Of a stretch of 64,000 nucleotides of DNA, positions 36,354 through 45,353 are shown piece by piece. Position 1 is the stretch's first letter; every line of letters begins with the position of its first letter. The stretch spans positions 1 through 64,000 of the forward strand of contig JAJFGA010000074.1 of the NCBI GenBank assembly GCA_021776375.1, written 5' to 3'. The notes beneath the pieces were generated by a model, which searched no databases, was not told where the DNA came from, and saw nothing but the letters and a program-made list of their open reading frames with translations. The stretch is from Hyphococcus sp. Lineage in GTDB: Bacteria; Pseudomonadota; Alphaproteobacteria; Caulobacterales; Parvularculaceae. The position numbers and the translations under genes are program-made.

Positions 36354-36836
36354 ATGCCTACAGTTATAGTCACCACTATCCTTCCTCATTCTCAGCAAGC
36401 CGTATGGGACGCTTGGGCTAATTTTGGAAATGTCGATATGTTTCACCCCGCCGTTAAATCATCACGTATCATAGGCGGACCTTCTAGCGGTAGAAACGCC
36501 GCTCGCCGGTGTGACTTTTACGATGGCTCAGCGATCGAAGAAAAGGTTACCGTTTTCGATCCGCCATATTCTATTGGGTGGGCTCTAACGAAACCGCCAG
36601 GACCAATAAAAAAGGGTGATGCTCTGGTTGAATTGAAAGCGCAATCTCCATCACAGACTCGTGTAACCTTTACGCTAACTTTTTCAATGAAGTTAGGACC
36701 AGTCGGTTGGCTTCTCGGCGTTGGGGTGGTGAAGGGCGCGATGAAAAAGGCGCTCATTCAATTGCTAAAAGGCCTTGAAGATCATCTTGCGACCGGAAAA
36801 CGTGTAGGTGACAAGGGGGTCCTTGAAGCGGCCTGA
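36354..36836 (+). CDS. SRPBCC family protein (polyketide cyclase/START-like)
   Basis: 160-residue single-domain protein of the SRPBCC ligand-binding fold. The pattern is typical of the polyketide_cyc2 group: an N-terminal strand TVIVTTILPHSQQAVWDAWANFG, then VKSSRIIGGPSSG, a strand set around EEKVTVFDPPYSIGWAL, and a long C-terminal helix (KGAMKKALIQLLKGLEDHLATG) that closes the cavity. Ligand unknown. It lies 90 bases downstream of the hydrolase on the same strand with its own AGGA site, so the pair may be coexpressed. Confidence 0.8.
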   Translation: MPTVIVTTILPHSQQAVWDAWANFGNVDMFHPAVKSSRIIGGPSSGRNAARRCDFYDGSAIEEKVTVFDPPYSIGWALTKPPGPIKKGDALVELKAQSPSQTRVTFTLTFSMKLGPVGWLLGVGVVKGAMKKALIQLLKGLEDHLATGKRVGDKGVLEAA

Positions 36837-37026
36837 TCTGCTCCACTTTCCCTGTAATCATGACTGTTGAAAAAGCATCGATAAATTATGACGCTGTCAA
36901 TTTTGTTTTCATAGCGGCCTTGGGCGCCCATCCGACAACCTCGCCCTGATGTCGTTCCGTCCGTGCCCAAGACTCTATCGAACATTGGTACATAAGTTGG
37001 GGTCTAGGCGCCGCCTGTTCGCGTAA

Positions 37027-38514
37027 TTATTTCTCTGCGTTGAGATTCCCGGCGATGACCGTAAGCGCTGATACCCGCGTAACCGGATCAGCGATGCTTC
37101 TCGCCGTGGCGAGGGCGCCGTCAATGTCGCCGCGCGTGGCCTGGTCATTGGCGATGGCGAAGTCTAATGATTGTTGTATAATTGCGGCGTTTGTTTTGAA
37201 CCAGCCTAAAAGTTTTCCTTGTCGTAGATTAGAACGAGCATTTTCAAATTGTTTGAATTCTATTTGTGCAAATGCGAGGGCTGTGTACCAGGCCTCAAAG
37301 GTTCCACCATGAAGTTTACGAACTTTCACTAAAGCGGCATCGTCTTCTAGGCCAACATAGATGCCGGCGACCTGCGTATAGGCGCCGGGTCTGGCAAATT
37401 TGGATTTCAATTTTTTGATATCCTTTAGCATGTCCTCGGCGATGGCTCTGGCCCCGGCTTGATCACCCGCTCGCACTTTGGCCTTGCCGATTGTTGTAAG
37501 CAGCATCATTTTCATAATGTCGCGAGGGAGAGTATTCGCCAGATCAAGCGCGGAAGATGTATCGCCAGCAAAAGCGTAGTGAAAGACTACCGAAAAAATT
37601 GCGCTGTTACGCGCTGTCTCGTCGCTGATTGACAGAGCGATGGCTTTGGCTTCCTCGGTTACGGCTCTCGCTTGAGCCTCATCCTCTAAGCCGCGAAACG
37701 CGCCTGCTGCGGCCAATAATGATGCTACTCGATTGGACGGGTCGGCTGTGCTGCGGGCCATCGAAAGGCCCTTCGCTGCATCACCATTGGTGATATGATA
37801 AGAGACAATCTGCCCATCGAAGCGTTTGCGCAGCGCCGGGTTTGTCATTGTATTCGCCATTGTCATTGCGCCGTCTAAATCGCCTTGCTGTAATTGCGCG
37901 GTGGCAATGCCCTGGATTGCGAAACTGCGATAAGTATCGCCGCCTGGAATTGTATTCAAAAGCGCTCTTGCGCCATCAATATCACCGAGCGCGGCCATCA
38001 TTCCGATGATCGAATTTAATACTTGTCCCTTTTTGTCGGGCGCGACGGTTTTTGAGATTTCAAGTGCTTCGTTCAGTATGGCTTCAGCCTTGCCGACGGG
38101 TTTAATGCTTTTCGTCGGTCCCGAAGCGCCGCCAGCGCGCGCCAGCGTGCCGCTATAGCCTTCGGTCTCGAAAGCGCCGCTGGTCCCGTCAGCGTTGAGG
38201 GCGAAGGTGAACTTAAAATTGGCGCCGCCTGCGACGAAGACCCCGCTCAGCTTTTCGCCTTCAATGGTTGCGGTAACCGGGTAGGTGGCGTCGGTCGCCA
38301 CATAATAAAGCTCGCCAGAAAAACCAGCGCCAGCTTTCGCCAGCGTCAAACGCACGGCGTCAGACTGAAACACGCCAATATAGCGATCAGTTTTTGCAGT
38401 GGCGAAAGGGTTGGCCGGTGCGTTCGTTGCGAACGGATTATCCTGAGCAAGTGCAGGGGCAACGGGCGATAAGCAGTAGGCTGTCGCAATCGCAATAAGA
38501 CTGATGTGTTTCAT
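37027..38514 (-). CDS. Secreted alpha-solenoid protein with N-terminal beta domain, paralogue 1
   Basis: 495 residues. A signal peptide (about 1-23, ALAQ/DNPFA) is followed by two NPFAT motifs and a beta-rich domain of about 100 residues (DRYIGVFQSDAVRLTL, GFSGELYYVATDATYP, FETEGYSGTLAR). From about residue 140 to the end there are at least nine helical repeats of 31-36 residues keyed by G-D-x-x-G-A (GDIDGARALLNTIP, GDLDGAMTMANTM, GDQAGARAIAEDM, GDIDGALATARSIAD). They resemble TPR repeats but do not match the TPR consensus well. It is periplasmic or secreted, of unknown function. It lies 47 bases downstream of a full-length paralogue. Confidence 0.7.
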   Translation of the reverse strand: MKHISLIAIATAYCLSPVAPALAQDNPFATNAPANPFATAKTDRYIGVFQSDAVRLTLAKAGAGFSGELYYVATDATYPVTATIEGEKLSGVFVAGGANFKFTFALNADGTSGAFETEGYSGTLARAGGASGPTKSIKPVGKAEAILNEALEISKTVAPDKKGQVLNSIIGMMAALGDIDGARALLNTIPGGDTYRSFAIQGIATAQLQQGDLDGAMTMANTMTNPALRKRFDGQIVSYHITNGDAAKGLSMARSTADPSNRVASLLAAAGAFRGLEDEAQARAVTEEAKAIALSISDETARNSAIFSVVFHYAFAGDTSSALDLANTLPRDIMKMMLLTTIGKAKVRAGDQAGARAIAEDMLKDIKKLKSKFARPGAYTQVAGIYVGLEDDAALVKVRKLHGGTFEAWYTALAFAQIEFKQFENARSNLRQGKLLGWFKTNAAIIQQSLDFAIANDQATRGDIDGALATARSIADPVTRVSALTVIAGNLNAEK

Positions 38515-38561
38515 CTCAGGTTTCCGTATGTTTCGATTTTAAAAAAATCTTCCAGCTTTTG

Positions 38562-40031
38562 TTATTCCGCTTTCGCCATTTCCGTCGCGACCGCCGCAAT
38601 GGCGAAAGCGCGGTGATGTGGCTGCGCGATGCTTCGCGCCATGGTGAGACCGCCTTCAAGATCGCCATTTTGCGCCTGATGCTGGGCAAGTTCGGCCGTT
38701 AAGGAGCCGACAAGATCGGGGTCGCCAATGATCGACAAATTTGCCCGCGCTGGCGCGTAATATCCAAAAGCAATCTGAGTGCGCACCATCTCCACGCGCA
38801 CATATAAAGGATTCCCTTTTAGCTTTTGCGTCCATTTGAACAATTTATCGATGCCCTTTTGGTCGCGCAACGCTGCATAGCCTCGTATAATTTGCGCATA
38901 CGCGGCCGGTCGCGACGACATCGGTTTCATATAATTTGAACTGCCTATTGCGCGGTCGATTGACTTATCCGCGTCCTCTGCATCGCCTGCTTTTGCCTGC
39001 GCCAATGCGATTTTCACATAGGCGCTTATGCTTTTCATCTTACCTTTCTTGAGGTCTTTGGCCATGTCCGTCGCCGTTTCATAGTCGCCCATGTTTGCAT
39101 AACTGCCCACTAGCATGCCGTAAGCATCGTTTCTTTGATCTTTATTTTCGATGGCTTCCGTGACGGCTGTTGCATTGGTAAGGGTAGTTAGTGCTGTTGC
39201 TTTGTCGCCAGTTTTGCTGAGCGCATTGGCAACAACAATGAGAGCGCTAACTTTATCAGTTTGCGTGCCGATCGCATTTGCAGTCACGAGCGCGCCGGCA
39301 GCATCGCCATTTTCTGCCTGATACCCCGCAATCGATTCAGCTATATGGGTTCGCCAGGTTTGATCGGCCATGCCGTTAGCGGTCGCCCGCGCGCCCTCCA
39401 GATCGCCGTTGATCGCTTGGCTTTCGCCGAACATGGCAATCGCCATATCACGGAACGTATCGCTACGTGGGATGGCGTCCAACAGCGCCTTTGCCTGGTC
39501 GATGCGGCCGCCTTGCGCGAGATGAGCAATGACGCTCGCTTGAGCGACGGACTTTTGTATCGGCGCGGAGCTTTCAAGGGCCTCTAGCGCCTCTTGATAA
39601 AGCGCATCAATCCGATTTAACGGCGCTGCTTTTTTCACCAGGGAAGACGGCTCGAATGTGCGCGTCAGGCGCCCGCTATAGCCTTCAGTGTCGAACTGCC
39701 CGCTCTTGCCGTCATCACCGAGGGCAAAGGTGAAGGGAAACGACTTGCCGCCCGCGTTGAATGAACCATTGAGGGCGCCGTCTTTTATCTGCGCTGTCGC
39801 GGGGTAGGTTTGTCCGGTCTGGGCGTAGTAAAGCTCGCCGACAAAACCGCCTCCGGATTTCTCCAGCGTCAGCCGCACGGCGTCCGATTCAAATATCCCG
39901 GCATAGCGATCAACCATCGCGGTGGCGAAGGGGTTCCCGGCCGGATTTGCTGCGAAGGGGTTATCCTGGGCGAACCCAGCGGTAGGCGCGGCCAGACAGA
40001 TCGCCAGGGCGATGCGTGCAAAAACTCTCAT
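38562..40031 (-). CDS. Secreted alpha-solenoid protein with N-terminal beta domain, paralogue 2
   Basis: 489 residues with the same layout as the gene downstream: signal peptide (GFAQ/DNPFAAN), NPFATA, the beta domain (DRYAGIFESDAVRLTL, GFVGELYYAQTGQTYP, FDTEGYSGRLTR) and then helical repeats of about 33 residues (GGRIDQAKALLDAIP, GDLEGARATANGMAD, GDYETATDMAKDL, GDLEGGLTMARSIAQ). ATG at 40031 has GAGGGG just upstream; an upstream in-frame TTG is less likely. The conserved order between the two genes shows a tandem duplication that has diverged considerably, mostly in the repeats. They are probably cotranscribed, this one first. A scaffold or chaperone role in the periplasm is conceivable; nothing in the sequence identifies a catalytic site. 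Confidence 0.7.
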   Translation of the reverse strand: MRVFARIALAICLAAPTAGFAQDNPFAANPAGNPFATAMVDRYAGIFESDAVRLTLEKSGGGFVGELYYAQTGQTYPATAQIKDGALNGSFNAGGKSFPFTFALGDDGKSGQFDTEGYSGRLTRTFEPSSLVKKAAPLNRIDALYQEALEALESSAPIQKSVAQASVIAHLAQGGRIDQAKALLDAIPRSDTFRDMAIAMFGESQAINGDLEGARATANGMADQTWRTHIAESIAGYQAENGDAAGALVTANAIGTQTDKVSALIVVANALSKTGDKATALTTLTNATAVTEAIENKDQRNDAYGMLVGSYANMGDYETATDMAKDLKKGKMKSISAYVKIALAQAKAGDAEDADKSIDRAIGSSNYMKPMSSRPAAYAQIIRGYAALRDQKGIDKLFKWTQKLKGNPLYVRVEMVRTQIAFGYYAPARANLSIIGDPDLVGSLTAELAQHQAQNGDLEGGLTMARSIAQPHHRAFAIAAVATEMAKAE

Positions 40032-40117
40032 ATTTCCCCTCAAGGCAAGTACGAAACATCAATAATTCAAATGAATTAACATAAGTCATTGCACGTTCAT
40101 CAAAATCACGCGTTTGT

Positions 40118-40231
40118 GATCTGATTGGCGGCGATGTCGGCGAGGATTTGGAAACCGCTGACGCTTGCCATTGCTCTCCAAGCCAGTACACGTCTGGATA
40201 TCTCTGGTGTGGCGTTGATGGGTCAGTAGGA
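40118..40231 (+). pseudogene. Decayed GFA-family gene fragment
   Basis: Reading from 40118 gives GEDLETADACHC and then SPSQYTSGYLWCG, which aligns with GEDLKPADACHCRQCRQWSGNFWA in the intact GFA gene 730 bases downstream. At DNA level, 40140-40173 is nearly identical to 40868-40900. The second half of the C-x2-C motif is lost and there is no start codon. The TAGGAGAGCGTTATG leader that follows, used by the next gene, is also repeated in front of the intact GFA gene. It is the remnant of a duplicated copy. Confidence 0.65.
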
Positions 40232-40238
40232 GAGCGTT

Positions 40239-40712
40239 ATGACGGGCTCAATTCATGATTTCGATTTCATTTTTGGCGATTGGATCATCACGCACAAGCG
40301 TCTGGCAAAACGCATGTCGGGTTCAGACGAATGGCTAACCTTTGAAACCAATTATCAGGCTTGGCCAATCCTTGGCGGCGCCGCGAATGAAGACAAAGCT
40401 TTCGGTGAAGTCGGCGGAGAGTTTTTTGAAGGTAGAAGCCTGCGCACCTATGACGCTGCGAATGATGAGTGGACAATCTATTGGATGGATACGTCAAACC
40501 CTCAACTCATAGAACAGGTGCGGGGACGGTTCGCGAGTGGCGTCGGCTTGTTCTATGGCGAAGAAGCCTATGAAGGAAAAATCTATCGGATGCGCTTTGA
40601 GTGGAAAAAGATTTCTGATGATAAACTTCATTGGGACCAGGCGTTCCAAGACCCCCAAACGAAAGAGTGGGAAGTCAATTGGATCATGGACTTTCGACGG
40701 AAAGCCAATTGA
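40239..40712 (+). CDS. Conserved hypothetical protein (DUF1579-like, lipocalin-type beta barrel)
   Basis: 157-residue soluble protein with the pattern HDFDFIFGDWIITHKRL, GSDEWLTFETNY, then RSLRTYDAANDEWTIYWMD, GRFASGVGLFYGEEAYEGK and WDQAFQDPQTKEWEVNWIMDF. It belongs to a widespread family of small Trp-rich, probably lipocalin-like beta-barrel proteins of unknown ligand. GGAGAG lies 4 bases before the ATG at 40239, in a leader shared with the GFA gene. It sits between a decayed and an intact GFA gene, so a duplication of GFA DNA flanks it. Confidence 0.7.
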   Translation: MTGSIHDFDFIFGDWIITHKRLAKRMSGSDEWLTFETNYQAWPILGGAANEDKAFGEVGGEFFEGRSLRTYDAANDEWTIYWMDTSNPQLIEQVRGRFASGVGLFYGEEAYEGKIYRMRFEWKKISDDKLHWDQAFQDPQTKEWEVNWIMDFRRKAN

Positions 40713-40806
40713 TTGGAAGTTTGTCAGATGACTGATCTGTTTCGACTTTGGTGCAGATTTCAACAAAGCCATCGCACCTGACGAGCGACGGCGTTAGGAG
40801 AGCGTT

Positions 40807-41217
40807 ATGGGTAATATAGTGTTGACCGGCCAATGCCTGTGCGGCGGTGTTTCTTTTTCCTGCGCAGGCGAGGATTTGAAACCTGCTGACGCTTGTCATT
40901 GTCGTCAGTGCCGCCAATGGAGCGGGAATTTCTGGGCGTCGGTAAGCGCGCCTTTCGCAGCGCTAAAAGTCGAAAATGACGCAACGCTAAAATGGTACCG
41001 CGCATCGGATTACGCCCGCCGTGGGTTTTGCAACACATGCGGCGCGTCGCTATTTTGGCAGGCTGATAAGCTCGACGATCATAAAAACCGGATTGCTATC
41101 GCGCTGGGCGCGCTGGACGCACCGACCGGTTTAAAAATTGAAGAGCATATTTTTGTGGCCAATAAGGGCGATTATTACGACATCGCCGACGGACTTCCGC
41201 AAAAAGCTAAATATTAA
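40807..41217 (+). CDS. GFA family (glutathione-dependent formaldehyde-activating-like) protein
   Basis: 136-residue zinc-binding protein of the GFA/CENP-V fold. The cysteine pairs that bind zinc are GQCLCGGVSF, DACHCRQCRQWSG and RRGFCNTCGASLFWQ. Gfa was described as speeding formaldehyde-glutathione adduct formation, but this has been questioned and most members have no known role. ATG at 40807 follows GGAGAGC. A decayed copy lies 730 bases upstream. The DedA-like genes start 8 bases downstream, so a common transcript is likely. Confidence 0.88.
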   Translation: MGNIVLTGQCLCGGVSFSCAGEDLKPADACHCRQCRQWSGNFWASVSAPFAALKVENDATLKWYRASDYARRGFCNTCGASLFWQADKLDDHKNRIAIALGALDAPTGLKIEEHIFVANKGDYYDIADGLPQKAKY

Positions 41218-41225
41218 GAGGCGAC

Positions 41226-41795
41226 GTGCCGGAAACTGATCTACTGACGCAGCTCCATGTGATGGCGGGCCAGAATATCCTGGGCGTCTATTTTCTGCTG
41301 GTGATTGCGCCCTTTATGCAGGAGGACGCGGCCGTGGTCGGTGCGGCGTCTTTGTCGCTTGGCGGCCTCGGCAGCAATAGTGTTGCGCTGTTTGTCGCAG
41401 TGGGGTTGGGGCTGACCGTCAGCGTGTTGTGGAAATACTGGCTTGGGCGTGCGGCGCGGACGCGCAAATGGGCAGAGCGTTTCGCCGCCAACCCCGCCGT
41501 CGAAAAAGCGCAAGCGCTGGTCGCGGGCCGGCTCGGCATCAGTATGATCGTGGCCCGCTTCGTACCTGGAACGCGCATTCCGCTCTATGTCGCGGCCGGG
41601 TTTTTCAAAGCGCCGTGGTGGGCATATGCCGGCTGGGGCGCGGTGAGTGTCGCCCTTTATATCGGGGCCATATTCGCCCTTTTCCACGTCATTGGCGCTG
41701 TGGCGGGAGAGGCTGCTTCTATCTGGCTGCCAGCGGTCGCAATCTTTACGCTTTTGGGTTATGTCGCGATCCAGAAATTGCGGGCAAGGAAATAA
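41226..41795 (+). CDS. DedA/VTT-family membrane protein, copy 1
   Basis: 189-residue membrane protein with the pattern of the DedA (SNARE-associated/VTT) superfamily: an N-terminal acidic re-entrant region (FMQEDAAVVGAASL), the ARFVPGTRIPLYVAAGFF signature with the conserved Arg residues, and two C-terminal helices. DedA proteins recycle lipid carriers such as undecaprenyl phosphate or act in proton-dependent membrane homeostasis. The start is GTG at 41226, behind AGAGG, 8 bases after the GFA gene. The next gene is a paralogue sharing the QEDxAV and FVPGTRIPxY motifs. Confidence 0.72.
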   Translation: MPETDLLTQLHVMAGQNILGVYFLLVIAPFMQEDAAVVGAASLSLGGLGSNSVALFVAVGLGLTVSVLWKYWLGRAARTRKWAERFAANPAVEKAQALVAGRLGISMIVARFVPGTRIPLYVAAGFFKAPWWAYAGWGAVSVALYIGAIFALFHVIGAVAGEAASIWLPAVAIFTLLGYVAIQKLRARK

Positions 41796-41824
41796 GCCAT
41801 GTTTGGCCGGGGACAGCGCAGACC

Positions 41825-42499
41825 ATGATTGAGGGTGGAATTGAGGCGATTGCGTCAATGAGCATCTGGTTGCTGATGTTCACTATTTTCATCGGCCCGT
41901 TCATTCAGGAAGATGGGGCGGTGATTTTCGCGGCAACCGCCTCGCTTGCCGGTGCAGCGCCGACCCAAATTATCTTGTTGGTGGTGTTCTTGGGGCTGCT
42001 TGGCAGCGACGCCTGGAAATACTGGCTTGGCCGATTCGCGCGGCGCCACGAATGGGCGCACCGCTTCGCCGAAAAGCCTGGCGTTTCTGTCGCCGGCGAT
42101 CTGGTGCGCAAAGAGTTGTGGCAGACCATGATGACGGCGCGCTTTGTGCCTGGCACGCGCATTCCGACCTATATCGCCTGCGGGTTTTTCAAAGCCCATT
42201 ATGGCAAATACATTATGATCCTGAGTTTTACCGCGCTCCTATACCTCGCAATGTTCTTCGGTCTGTTTCACTCGGTCGGCGCGGTCGCTGGGGAAGAAGC
42301 CACGCTGTGGATGCCGGTGATCGCGGTTGTCTTGCTTGCGGCCTATATTTTATTTCGCTGGTACAATCACACGCGCAAACATAAAGGTCCGATGACGCCG
42401 ATGACGGATGAGCAAGACCACCCGATGCCTGACATGCCGGGCTTTGAAGGAACGCCGCTTGAAGACAATGGGGAAGAGGCCGGAAGCGACAAAGATTGA
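41825..42499 (+). CDS. DedA/VTT-family membrane protein, copy 2
   Basis: 224-residue paralogue of the preceding gene. IGPFIQEDGAVIFAATASLAG, WKYWLGRFARRHEW and ARFVPGTRIPTYIACGFF match it position by position. An extra hydrophilic C-terminal tail of about 40 residues (PMTPMTDEQDHPMPDMPGFEG onwards) is rich in Met, Pro and acidic residues. The true start is ATG at 41825; the same frame stays open upstream inside copy 1, but that part is a shadow. The 29-base gap means one operon. The two proteins may work as a heterodimer (inference). Confidence 0.72.
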   Translation: MIEGGIEAIASMSIWLLMFTIFIGPFIQEDGAVIFAATASLAGAAPTQIILLVVFLGLLGSDAWKYWLGRFARRHEWAHRFAEKPGVSVAGDLVRKELWQTMMTARFVPGTRIPTYIACGFFKAHYGKYIMILSFTALLYLAMFFGLFHSVGAVAGEEATLWMPVIAVVLLAAYILFRWYNHTRKHKGPMTPMTDEQDHPMPDMPGFEGTPLEDNGEEAGSDKD

Positions 42500-42525
42500 A
42501 CGCTGCGCGTAAGGACTGAACGCCT

Positions 42526-43722
42526 GTGACCTTCACCATGCCTGACCTATGGCGACGTTTGCGGGCAGAAACGCCCGGCGCCAGCCATGTGGTCCATTTC
42601 AATAATGCCGGCGCAGCGCTGATGCCGGGGCCGGTGATCGACGCGATGCAGAAACATCTGCAACTGGAAGCGGAAATCGGCGGCTATGAGGCCGCGCGTG
42701 AGCGCACTGGCGACATATCAGAGATCTATTCAAACGTCGCCGCAACGATAGGCGCAAGAGCAGACAATATTGCCCTAACGGCAAACGCGACCGATGCTTA
42801 TGCGCGGGCGCTGTCGTCCATTTCGTTCAAGCCCGGTGATGTCGTGGTCGCTGCCTGGAGCGAATATGCGTCCAATCAAATTCAGCTTCTGTCTTTACAA
42901 AAGCGCTTCGGTGTTCGCATTGTTCGCGCGCCGGCCTTAGCGTCGGGCAAGACCGACCTTGAGGCCTTGGATGCGATTATTAAACGCGAACAACCCCGGC
43001 TAGTGGTTTCGGTCCATGTGAATACAAGCTGCGGCATTATCGACGATGTCGCCGGGATCGGCGCCGTCTGCCGGCGCCGTGATGTTTTGTGCATGGTCGA
43101 TGGATGCCAGTCTTTTGGGCAGATGCCAATTGATGTCGAAGAGATCGCATGCGATTTTTTCAGCGCCACATCACGGAAGTTTATGCGCGGCCCGCGCGGG
43201 GCGGGGCTGCTCTATGTTTCCGACCGTGTACTGAGCGAAGGCCTGGAGCCGTTGTTCCCGGATTTGCGCGGCGCGGAGCTGGAAGACGAAAAACGCTATC
43301 ATCCCGTTCAAGGCGCCAAGCGGTTTGAGGATTGGGAATTTTCCTATGTGACGCTGTTCGGCTTCGGCGCGGCGGCGGCCTATGCCCGCAACATCGGTCT
43401 TGACCGAATTGAGGCGCGGCTTGCGGAGGTGAACGATTATCTGCGCGCAAGCCTTCAGCGCCTGCCGGGGTGGCGTGTGCTCGACGAAGGCGTCGGAGCC
43501 GGCCCGATCATCCCGGTCCATACCGAGGCGGGTGACGGCGCGGCGATCCATCGCAGGCTTTGCGAGCAGCGCATCAACACCACCTATATTCCGAAAATGT
43601 GGGCGCCCATGGACCCGCGGTTGGTTGACGCCGGGTGGGCGATCCGCATATCGCCGCATTATTATAATTCCCCGGCTGATATTGATGTTCTATTAGGGGC
43701 GTTGGGCGACGCCGTTTCCTGA
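42526..43722 (+). CDS. Aminotransferase class V-fold PLP-dependent enzyme
   Basis: 398-residue fold-type I PLP enzyme of the class V (NifS/Csd-like) group. The PLP lysine is in [32 protein letters not shown] carries the Asp/Gln that contact PLP. The usual cysteine-desulfurase loop Cys is not evident, so an aminotransferase or lyase (for example a selenocysteine-lyase-like or kynureninase-like reaction) is more likely than desulfurase. The N terminus has [12 protein letters not shown], typical of this subgroup. GTG at 42526 follows AAGGA; ATG at 42538 is an alternative. It lies 47 bases before the acyl-CoA dehydrogenase. Confidence 0.85.
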   Translation: MTFTMPDLWRRLRAETPGASHVVHFNNAGAALMPGPVIDAMQKHLQLEAEIGGYEAARERTGDISEIYSNVAATIGARADNIALTANATDAYARALSSISFKPGDVVVAAWSEYASNQIQLLSLQKRFGVRIVRAPALASGKTDLEALDAIIKREQPRLVVSVHVNTSCGIIDDVAGIGAVCRRRDVLCMVDGCQSFGQMPIDVEEIACDFFSATSRKFMRGPRGAGLLYVSDRVLSEGLEPLFPDLRGAELEDEKRYHPVQGAKRFEDWEFSYVTLFGFGAAAAYARNIGLDRIEARLAEVNDYLRASLQRLPGWRVLDEGVGAGPIIPVHTEAGDGAAIHRRLCEQRINTTYIPKMWAPMDPRLVDAGWAIRISPHYYNSPADIDVLLGALGDAVS

Positions 43723-43769
43723 TAGGATGGGCCAAGGACCGCCGCGCGGCGCTGATTGAAAGGGTGACA

Positions 43770-44918
43770 ATGGATTTCGCACTATCACAAGAACAAGAAG
43801 CCATTCAGGAAATGGCGCGGCGTTTCGCCGAGGACGAACTGGCGCCTAAGGCGGCTGAGTGGGACGAGAAAAAACACTTTCCGGTCGATGTCATCAAGAA
43901 AACAGCGGCGCTCGGTCTTGCCGGGATTTATACCCGTGACGATGTCGGTGGTTCAGGTCTGGGGCGGCTCGATGCGGCGCTGATCTTTGAAGCACTCTCT
44001 GCGGGGTGCACTTCGACGGCGGCTTTTCTTTCAATCCACAATATGTGCTCATGGATGATTGACCGCTTTGGCGACGATGCTTTGCGCGAGAAATATTGCC
44101 CCAAGCTGACATCGATGGAAATGGTGGCGAGCTATTGCCTGACCGAACCGGGCTCGGGCTCTGATGCGGCGGCGCTAAAAACAAAAGCGGTGCGCGATGG
44201 CGACGAGTATGTGTTGAACGGCTCAAAAGCGTTCATCTCCGGCGCCGGCGTATCTGACCTTTACGTCGTGATGGTGCGCACCGGCGGGGAGGGACCGAAG
44301 GGGATTTCAACGGTGCTGGTCGAGAAAGACATGCCTGGCCTTTCGTTTGGCGCGCAGGAACGCAAGATGGGCTGGAATTCGCAACCGACAGCGATCGTCA
44401 ATTTTGAAGATTGCCGCATACCGGTCGCCAACCGCGTCGGCGCGGAGGGCGAGGGGTTTAAATTCGCGATGATGGGGCTCGATGGCGGGCGCTTGAACAT
44501 CGCCGCCTGCTCCCTCGGCACAGCGAGTGCGGCGCTGAAAGCGGCGCTCGATTATGCCAATGAACGCCAAGCCTTTGGCAAACGCCTAAATCAGCAACAA
44601 GCGCTGCAATTCAAACTCGCCGACATGGCGACGGAGCTGGAGGCGGCGCGCGTGATGCTTTATCAGGCGGCGTGGAAGCTCGACAATAAAACCCCCGACG
44701 CGACGCGCTTCTGCGCGATGGCGAAACGCTTGGTCACCGATACCGGCTTCAAGGTCGTCAATGATTCCTTACAAATTCATGGGGGCTACGGATACTTAAA
44801 AGACTACCCGTTGGAGCGCATGGTCCGCGACGTGCGCGTGCATCAGATCCTGGAAGGAACCAATGAGATCATGCGCGTGATCGTCGCGCGGGATTTGTTG
44901 AAGGAGTACCAGGCATAG
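43770..44918 (+). CDS. Acyl-CoA dehydrogenase, probably isobutyryl-CoA dehydrogenase
   Basis: 382-residue FAD enzyme that introduces the 2,3-double bond into a short branched acyl-CoA, passing electrons to ETF. Signatures are [55 protein letters not shown] and [20 protein letters not shown]. The catalytic base is Glu362 in [10 protein letters not shown]. The sequence pattern and the neighbouring 3-hydroxyisobutyryl-CoA hydrolase and mmsB genes point to isobutyryl-CoA (valine catabolism, ACAD8 type). ATG at 43770 follows AAGGG; the upstream GTG at 43764 is less likely. Two small unrelated genes separate it from the hydrolase. Confidence 0.92.
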   Translation: MDFALSQEQEAIQEMARRFAEDELAPKAAEWDEKKHFPVDVIKKTAALGLAGIYTRDDVGGSGLGRLDAALIFEALSAGCTSTAAFLSIHNMCSWMIDRFGDDALREKYCPKLTSMEMVASYCLTEPGSGSDAAALKTKAVRDGDEYVLNGSKAFISGAGVSDLYVVMVRTGGEGPKGISTVLVEKDMPGLSFGAQERKMGWNSQPTAIVNFEDCRIPVANRVGAEGEGFKFAMMGLDGGRLNIAACSLGTASAALKAALDYANERQAFGKRLNQQQALQFKLADMATELEAARVMLYQAAWKLDNKTPDATRFCAMAKRLVTDTGFKVVNDSLQIHGGYGYLKDYPLERMVRDVRVHQILEGTNEIMRVIVARDLLKEYQA

Positions 44919-44935
44919 ATTTTGGAAGAGAGACA

Positions 44936-45313
44936 ATGATAGCGATATTATCAGGCACGCGAGGCTTCATATTCAGGAGTGTCGGAATTTCTATGCTGCT
45001 ATTGCTGACCTCATGCGGCAAAAAGTTTGATGACACAAATTTTGACTATTATGGCAAACTTAGCACCATGAAGGCGTTTAATGGATCGACGCTGTTCTTT
45101 TTGGAGACTGATGAGGGCGCTGAGTATCAGCTCGAATTTGGCAAGAAGACTCAATATGCGAATATTGAGGAGGGTGAGTACCTAGACGAATATATATGGG
45201 CGCCGGGTCGGTATCATGGCGTTTATGGAAAGCCGAAGGACGATGAATATCCAAAAGTGATAATCACTAAGCGTATCGTTCTGACCGAACAAGGCGAGGG
45301 GCAGACAGAGTGA
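44936..45313 (+). CDS. Small hypothetical lipoprotein
   Basis: 125 residues with a lipoprotein signal: hydrophobic SVGISMLLLLTSC with the lipobox LTSC and Gly after the cysteine (residue 27). The mature part is about 100 residues, Tyr-, Glu- and Lys-rich (NFDYYGKLSTMKAFNGST, EEGEYLDEYIWAPGRYHGVYGKP). It matches no family I recognise. The base composition is lower in GC than the flanking valine genes. AGAGA precedes the ATG at 44936, and it begins 17 bases after the dehydrogenase stop, so it should be cotranscribed with the operon although it has no catabolic role. Confidence 0.6.
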   Translation: MIAILSGTRGFIFRSVGISMLLLLTSCGKKFDDTNFDYYGKLSTMKAFNGSTLFFLETDEGAEYQLEFGKKTQYANIEEGEYLDEYIWAPGRYHGVYGKPKDDEYPKVIITKRIVLTEQGEGQTE

Positions 45314-45353
45314 TCGACATCTATTCTCTTTGATCACAGCTAAGGGGTGCAAA

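Noticed and set aside
41429-41824. N-terminal extension of the second DedA-like gene
   Set aside because: Open frame inside copy 1 in another phase; the protein-like part begins at ATG 41825.
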